Shown one piece after another: positions 4,876 to 8,377 of a DNA stretch of 8,377 nt. Position 1 is the first letter of the stretch; each line of letters starts with the position of its first letter. The position numbers and the translations under genes were made by a program. The DNA is from Actinotignum schaalii (GTDB lineage Bacteria; Actinomycetota; Actinomycetes; Actinomycetales; Actinomycetaceae), in contig CAMIHT010000065.1 of the NCBI GenBank assembly GCA_946222725.1, forward strand, positions 1 through 8,377. Reading direction: 5' to 3'. Under the pieces are notes generated by a model. It ran no database searches, was not told the DNA's origin, and saw only the letters and a program-made list of their open reading frames with translations.

Positions 4876-4892
4876 GGCAGTTTTAAACTGCC
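4876..4892. repeat. Palindrome just upstream of tRNA-Ser
   Basis: GGCAGTTT-T-AAACTGCC, 8-bp arms, ends 3 bases before the tRNA 5' end on the minus strand. Position suggests a tRNA leader or processing element, or the end of read-through from the ybaK operon. The rest of the 114-bp gap up to the ybaK stop shows no T-run terminator and only weak promoter-like boxes. Confidence 0.35.
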
Positions 4893-4987
4893 TGTACAGC
4901 TTAGCGTAGATTCGGGCGGGAGCACCACTCAGTGCAATGAGGTGATGCCCACGTTATTCGATCGCCAGCTAGTCCGATCACCGATTG

Positions 4988-5584
4988 TTACTCAATTGCC
5001 AAGTTGTTCAACACGTGTGCACCGGGCAGCTGTGCGAGCAGCGCTCCCGGCACCACGAGCTTTGAGCGGCGCAGCCCCGAGCCAATAAGAGCTGTTCCGG
5101 CAGCCACCCGCGCGTCAATAAGGAGATTCCATGCCTGCGGAACCCCAACCGGGGAAATCCCGCCGTACTCCATACCCGAAGCTTCCACCGCCAGCTCGGT
5201 AGGCCAGAACGAAGCCTTACGAACGTTGAGAAATTTCTTCACCACGTGGTTCACATCCGCGCGGGTAGTTGCCCGCACCACGCAGGCCGCCACACGTTCC
5301 TCACCTTCACGCTTGCCGGCCACCAGCACGCAATTACACGACACCGCTAAATCGAGCCCGTAGTGCTCGGTCATAGGTTCGGTATCCGCGAAGTCCGGGT
5401 CAATCTCTGTGACCAGAGCTTGCGCTGCGAGCTCAGGATGGCTCTGTGCAATGGTCCGGAGGCCCTGCGCCACCGGCGCAGCCAGCAAATCCAGATGTTC
5501 AAGCGCGGGCTGCCAGGGAAGCTCACCGAGCAGCGTGCGATCCACGTTCGCGCTGTAAGAAACTTCGGGTACGGATTCACTCAT
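4988..5584 (-). CDS. YbaK/EbsC-type aminoacyl-tRNA deacylase
   Basis: 198 residues. The YbaK fold occupies about residues 70-195: VLVAGKREGEERVAACVV strands, KKFLNVRKASFW, LAVEASGMEYGGISPVGVP (the family's G-x3-G-G-[IV]-S-P-x-G segment, 136-147), LLIDARVAAG and IGSGLRRSKLVVPG. Relatives hydrolyse mischarged tRNA in trans, for example Cys-tRNA(Pro) (YbaK) or Ala-tRNA(Pro) (ProXp-ala). The substrate of this one cannot be told. About 70 residues precede the core, making it longer than E. coli YbaK (159 residues). The start ATG 5584 has AAGGAG 7 bases upstream. It lies 24 bp after the stop of the acyl-CoA-dehydrogenase-like gene on the same strand, so they are probably co-transcribed. Confidence 0.85.
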   Translation of the reverse strand: MSESVPEVSYSANVDRTLLGELPWQPALEHLDLLAAPVAQGLRTIAQSHPELAAQALVTEIDPDFADTEPMTEHYGLDLAVSCNCVLVAGKREGEERVAACVVRATTRADVNHVVKKFLNVRKASFWPTELAVEASGMEYGGISPVGVPQAWNLLIDARVAAGTALIGSGLRRSKLVVPGALLAQLPGAHVLNNLAIE

Positions 5585-5608
5585 ACATAGACTCCTTGAT
5601 TTCTGGGG

Positions 5609-6757
5609 CTAGTTCTCCTTACGCGTGACGGGCCCGAGCACCAGGCTTGCCCAGGAACCGTGGAGGGATTCCTGGTCGGAAGGCTGGAAAAGTCCGGCCA
5701 GCACATCACGGTAGAGCCGCGAAAGTTCATGACCCGCGTAGTACGAGCTTCCTCCGCAGGCGCGGATGCATTCTTCCACGGTGCGCAGCGACGCTTCCGC
5801 CGCCACATTCTTGGCCGCGGAGAAACGCGGGTATTCATCCGCCCCGCCCGGCTCCCCGCTGTCAATATGTGCAGCCAGTTCACGCAGCTGCGGACCCACC
5901 GCGTTCATTGTGAGTGCGGCTTCCGCGATACGCCAGCGGATATCGGGATCATTTGCGTAAACATCATTGTGGAGGACCGAGCGGCGCTTCTTAACATGCT
6001 CCACCGCAACCTCAATGGCACGTTCACCAATACCCTGATAGGTAGCACCGAGGAGAATCTCAAAATTGGAGAAGATGCCGTAGACTACCGGCTCCTTATT
6101 CGGGCCGGGTGCCACGATCCCCAACACGTTTTCATCACGAAGTAGCGCGCCATCCAAAACCGTGGAATTGGATTGGGTGGCCCGCATCCCGAGGGTGTTC
6201 CAATCATCCTTGATGGCGAAGCCGCCGTCGCCCCGTTCAACCAGGCCGAAAACATCACGCACCCCGGAGTCATCCTTGAGCGCACCGAAAGTCATGAGGT
6301 AATCCCACGCCGGTGCGAGGGACGTGAAAACTTTGGTGCCGTACAGCCGGTACCCCGCCTCATCGCGTTCAGCTCGGGTGAGCGAACCGAAAAGCACCAG
6401 GTCATTACCCGGTTCAGAAATACCGAAAGCGAAGAGCTTACCGGCCGCGGCTTCGCGCAGAATCTTTTCCCCAGCGGCCACGCCGTTGCGCACCAGGTGA
6501 CGGCCGAGCCCCACAATAATCTGGTGCATATTAATGCCCAACGCGGTGGCCGGGGCGTACTTCGCTAAACGGGTTTGTTCCGCGCAAATTTCAACCAGGC
6601 TCAAGCCGGCCCCGCCGTATTCCTTGGGGACAAAAGCACCGTAGTAGCCGGCCTGCTTCAAATCTTCGTAGTCTTCACGCGGGAATTCATTGGCGGCATC
6701 CACCGCCGCCGCCCGCGAGCGCAGTGTTTCCAATAGATCTTCGGTAAGGAAAGCCAT
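5609..6757 (-). CDS. Acyl-CoA dehydrogenase-fold flavoprotein
   Basis: 382 residues, full length for the ACAD superfamily. In order: helical N-terminal domain (PKEYGGAGLSLVE, 44-56), middle beta domain with FGISEPGNDL (111-120, the flavin-contact segment), GTKVFTSLAPAWDYL (140-154) and WNTLGMRATQSNSTVLDG (186-203), then the C-terminal helical domain with CGGSSYYAGHELSRLYRD (334-351). The ATG at 6757 is chosen because GGGAG lies 5 bases upstream; an in-frame ATG at 6850 would add 31 residues lacking family similarity and would start upstream of the predicted promoter. In an ungapped alignment from the RD pair, the MCAD-type catalytic Glu falls on P359, while E233 (NFEILL) sits where isovaleryl-CoA dehydrogenase has its Glu254. 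The ending FQPSDQESLH is more like the desulfurisation/monooxygenase side of the superfamily than classic beta-oxidation enzymes. No other beta-oxidation genes are nearby. Substrate unknown. Confidence 0.88.
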   Translation of the reverse strand: MAFLTEDLLETLRSRAAAVDAANEFPREDYEDLKQAGYYGAFVPKEYGGAGLSLVEICAEQTRLAKYAPATALGINMHQIIVGLGRHLVRNGVAAGEKILREAAAGKLFAFGISEPGNDLVLFGSLTRAERDEAGYRLYGTKVFTSLAPAWDYLMTFGALKDDSGVRDVFGLVERGDGGFAIKDDWNTLGMRATQSNSTVLDGALLRDENVLGIVAPGPNKEPVVYGIFSNFEILLGATYQGIGERAIEVAVEHVKKRRSVLHNDVYANDPDIRWRIAEAALTMNAVGPQLRELAAHIDSGEPGGADEYPRFSAAKNVAAEASLRTVEECIRACGGSSYYAGHELSRLYRDVLAGLFQPSDQESLHGSWASLVLGPVTRKEN

Positions 6758-6783
6758 TGATTCTCCCTGTTGTTGTGGACGAC

Positions 6784-6813
6784 GGCGATACTCCCGCCAC
6801 CGCGGGGATCGCC
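6784..6813 (-). promoter_or_regulatory. 5'-UTR hairpin of the ACAD-ybaK operon
   Basis: GGCGAT (6784-6789) pairs with ATCGCC (6808-6813), and inside it CCCGC (6793-6797) pairs with GCGGG (6802-6806) around a 4-base loop. It lies in the predicted leader, ending 16 bases before the Shine-Dalgarno (6767-6763). No T-run follows, so an attenuator is not obvious; a stability or translational element is possible. Confidence 0.4.
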
Positions 6814-6827
6814 CACTCACGCTAGAG

Positions 6828-6855
6828 AGTGTACCGCGGGCCTCCGACACAAAAA
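6828..6855 (-). promoter_or_regulatory. Predicted promoter of the ACAD-ybaK operon
   Basis: On the minus strand TTTTTG (6855-6850), 16 bp, TACACT (6833-6828). The -10 is the same hexamer as at uraA; the -35 is weak. Start near 6821 gives a leader of about 64 bases containing the hairpin. Confidence 0.45.
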
Positions 6856-6890
6856 ATGGTGAAAATGAAGCCGGGCCCTATCCCCGTGTT

Positions 6891-6918
6891 TTGCATTCCC
6901 CGCGAACTCGTTTAGACT
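6891..6918 (+). promoter_or_regulatory. ffs promoter
   Basis: TTGCAT (6891-6896), 16 bp, TAGACT (6913-6918). The expected start at about 6925-6926 coincides with the 5' end of the SRP RNA stem, which supports both calls. Confidence 0.65.
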
Positions 6919-6925
6919 GGCACCT

Positions 6926-7013
6926 GACTCCCCACGTGGCGTCATCTTGCAAAACTCCCCCAGGGCCGGAAGGCAGCAAGGGTATGCGAGCTCTGGCGGG
7001 TGCGTGGGGCGTC
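6926..7013 (+). ncRNA. ffs: Small bacterial SRP RNA (4.5S)
   Basis: The apical domain IV is diagnostic: CAGGGCC, the GGAA tetraloop (6968-6971), then GGCAGCAAGGG, the asymmetric loop that binds the Ffh M domain. The ends close as a stem, CCCCACG (6930-6936) with CGTGGGG (7003-7009), plus GAC/GTC outside a mismatch, which sets the ends to within a few bases. With Ffh it forms the signal recognition particle that targets nascent membrane and secreted proteins to the Sec translocon. The position directly upstream of dnaX is a common arrangement. No separate T-run terminator follows closely, so read-through into dnaX is possible. Confidence 0.93.
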
Positions 7014-7062
7014 TTGTATCCACAGGTTTTTCGCGCGCGTGATTCGTGTCGTAGGTACCCCG

Positions 7063-7068
7063 TAGACT
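7063..7068 (+). promoter_or_regulatory. -10 box of dnaX, predicted leaderless start
   Basis: TAGACT, identical to the ffs -10, ends 8 bases before the GTG at 7076; the ffs start lies the same 8 bases after its own -10 box. The -35 region is poor. No Shine-Dalgarno precedes the GTG, so a leaderless mRNA is the simplest reading. Confidence 0.45.
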
Positions 7069-7075
7069 GATACTC

Positions 7076-8377
7076 GTGAGCATGGCATTGTATCGGCGGT
7101 ATCGCCCGGAGCGTTTTCAAGATGTTATCGGCCAGGAGCAGGTAACTCGTCCCCTCATGGCTGCGTTGCGCGGCGAGCGTACGGTGCACGCCTATCTTTT
7201 CTCGGGTCCGCGCGGGTGCGGGAAAACTACCTCGGCGCGCATCCTCGCCCGCTGCTTGAATTGCGCGCAGGCACCCACGGATACACCGTGCGGGGAATGT
7301 GCCTCGTGTCGGGAACTCGCGGGGGATGGCCCCGGTTCTCTGGACGTGGTGGAAATGGACGCGGCCAGCCACGGCGGGGTGGATGATGCCCGTGACTTGG
7401 TTGAACGCGCGGCTTTTGCCCCCAGCCGGGATCGCTACAAGATTTTCATTATTGACGAAGCCCATATGGTCACCACCCAGGGTTTCAATGCCCTGCTCAA
7501 ACTCGTGGAAGAACCCCCGGCTCATATCAAGTTCATTTTCGCTACCACGGAGCCGGAAAAAGTTATTGGCACCATTCGCTCGCGTACCCACCACTATCCT
7601 TTCCGCCTGGTGTCCCCGGCACGGATGGAGGAGTACCTCTCGCAGATCTGCGCGGAGGAAAGCATTACCCCGGAACCGGGGGTGCTCGGTTTGGTGGTGC
7701 GGGCAGGCGGGGGATCGGTGCGCGATTCTCTTTCGGTTCTGGACCAGCTCATGGGCGGTTCGGAAACTTCCACGCTGTCCTATTCTCAGGCGGTTGCGCT
7801 ACTGGGTTATACGGATAGCGGTCTGCTGGATCGTGCGGTCAACGCTATTGCCGAAAGTTCGGGGAGCCAGCTTTTCGGCGTCGTCGAAGAACTTATCGGT
7901 GCCGGTCATGAACCGCGCCGTTTTGTGGAAGATCTGCTCCAGCGCCTGCGTGATCTGATCGTCATTGATTTAGCGGGGGAAGCCGCGGCGGATGCTTTGG
8001 GTGAATTGCCGCAGGACCAGTTGGCCACCATGCGCACCCAAGCGCAGGCGCTGGGTGCGGCGCGTGCCACTGAAAGTGCCGAGCGTGCGAACGAGGCCCT
8101 CTCCGCGATGGTCGGTGCAACGTCGCCGCGCTTGCAGCTGGAGTTGCTCTGCGCTCGGCTTTTGCTTCCCGGTAGCGGTGCGGCATTGCCTTCGGATGTG
8201 GCGCTCGGCGGTGCGGAGCAGAAAAACAGTGGGGTGTGGCCGGGAGTTGGGGCTAGTGGGACCGCGCGGAAATCACCGCAGGACATCGCGCGGGAAAAGG
8301 CTCGGGCCGCCGCGGCCGCCGCGGCCGCGGCACAGCGTGGGACCCCGGTGGTTTCGGCATCTCCTAGCGTTCCGTCC
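7076..8377 (+). CDS. dnaX: DNA polymerase III subunit gamma/tau, 3' truncated
   Basis: The clamp-loader ATPase that opens the beta sliding clamp and couples replicase cores. The frame is open from GTG 7076 to the last base (434 codons, no stop in the window). The N-terminus SMALYRRYRPERFQDVIGQE is typical of DnaX. Walker A is GPRGCGKT (44-51). Zinc-binding cysteines are C63, C72, C75 and C78. Walker B is FIIDEAHM (124-131). FATTEPEKV (155-163) is sensor 1 and IRSRTHHYPF (167-176) is the SRC-type arginine-finger region. Residues about 180-360 cover the lid and collar domains. From about 365 the sequence becomes a low-complexity linker, including nine consecutive alanines at 411-419. GTG 7076 is preferred over ATG 7082 because the family usually begins with two or three residues before ALYRRYRP. 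No slippery A-rich heptamer is seen in the visible part, so a frameshifted short gamma form is not indicated here. Confidence 0.97.
   Translation, partial: MSMALYRRYRPERFQDVIGQEQVTRPLMAALRGERTVHAYLFSGPRGCGKTTSARILARCLNCAQAPTDTPCGECASCRELAGDGPGSLDVVEMDAASHGGVDDARDLVERAAFAPSRDRYKIFIIDEAHMVTTQGFNALLKLVEEPPAHIKFIFATTEPEKVIGTIRSRTHHYPFRLVSPARMEEYLSQICAEESITPEPGVLGLVVRAGGGSVRDSLSVLDQLMGGSETSTLSYSQAVALLGYTDSGLLDRAVNAIAESSGSQLFGVVEELIGAGHEPRRFVEDLLQRLRDLIVIDLAGEAAADALGELPQDQLATMRTQAQALGAARATESAERANEALSAMVGATSPRLQLELLCARLLLPGSGAALPSDVALGGAEQKNSGVWPGVGASGTARKSPQDIAREKARAAAAAAAAAQRGTPVVSASPSVPS
8306..8332 (+). repeat. In-frame GCC/GCG alanine tract in dnaX
   Basis: Nine Ala codons, containing the 9-mer GCCGCCGCG twice in tandem (8306-8314, 8315-8323) followed by GCC GCG GCA. 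It encodes a helical Ala run in the linker region. The repeat could change length in frame among strains. Confidence 0.7.

Noticed and set aside
5609..6145. Plus-strand ORFs opposite the acyl-CoA dehydrogenase-like gene (such as 5660-6145)
   Set aside because: Antisense shadows of a full-length gene with all ACAD motifs.
6878..7594. Minus-strand ORF of 238 codons over ffs and the start of dnaX
   Set aside because: Runs across the SRP RNA and the Walker A region of dnaX on the opposite strand; no domain.
8288..8302. Programmed -1 frameshift site in dnaX
   Set aside because: The only A-run (GGGAAAAGG) is not an X-XXY-YYZ heptamer in the dnaX frame, and no stop follows closely.
1..8377. CRISPR array, insertion sequence with transposase, or integrase
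   Set aside because: No regularly spaced repeats and no transposase or recombinase motifs seen in any frame.

Overview
The window looks like a piece of chromosome from a high-GC Gram-positive bacterium (Actinobacteria). The evidence is the small SRP RNA directly upstream of dnaX, a DnaX with the Actinobacteria-style N-terminus and GPRGCGKT Walker A, a single-TM LytR_C-domain protein, GC-rich third codon positions, and several genes that seem to begin at or next to their own transcription start. A family such as Actinomycetaceae would fit, but I cannot name the genus.

Layout. Bases 1-371 are the 3' part of an ASCH-domain gene. Convergent to it is a membrane-anchored LytR_C-domain protein (443-1039, minus). 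A 405-bp divergent intergenic region follows, with a sigma-70-type promoter, an 11-base direct repeat and a hairpin leader, driving a uracil permease (uraA, 1445-3031, plus) that carries an unusual Ala/Gly/Glu-rich tail of about 110 residues. From about 3040 to 4740 lies an AT-richer, gene-poor accessory stretch next to the 3' end of tRNA-Ser(GGA): a broken small minus-strand gene, a small zinc-ribbon gene whose start position holds ATA instead of ATG, two long perfect hairpins, a stretch with no recognisable gene, and a hicA-hicB toxin-antitoxin pair. The tRNA-Ser (4789-4873, minus) has a clear intrinsic terminator. It is followed by a minus-strand pair transcribed acyl-CoA-dehydrogenase-fold flavoprotein first, YbaK-type tRNA deacylase second (6757 down to 4988). 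The right end holds the SRP RNA gene ffs (about 6926-7013, plus) and dnaX (7076 to the window end, plus, 3' truncated).

How the parts relate. The core genes (ffs, dnaX, tRNA-Ser, uraA) are housekeeping. The stretch between uraA and tRNA-Ser has the look of an eroded genomic island: tRNA 3'-end position, lower GC, toxin-antitoxin module, broken small genes. No integrase and no second copy of the tRNA end are visible in the window. The most informative observations are: a hicA promoter whose -10 box lies against the start codon and inside a TTTAGC-G-GCTAAA palindrome (probable leaderless, HicB-autoregulated toxin); the zinc-ribbon gene with a good Shine-Dalgarno but an ATA at the start position; the structured uraA leader; and the pairing of a lone ACAD-like flavoprotein with a YbaK deacylase. 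I did not find a wholly new multi-gene system.
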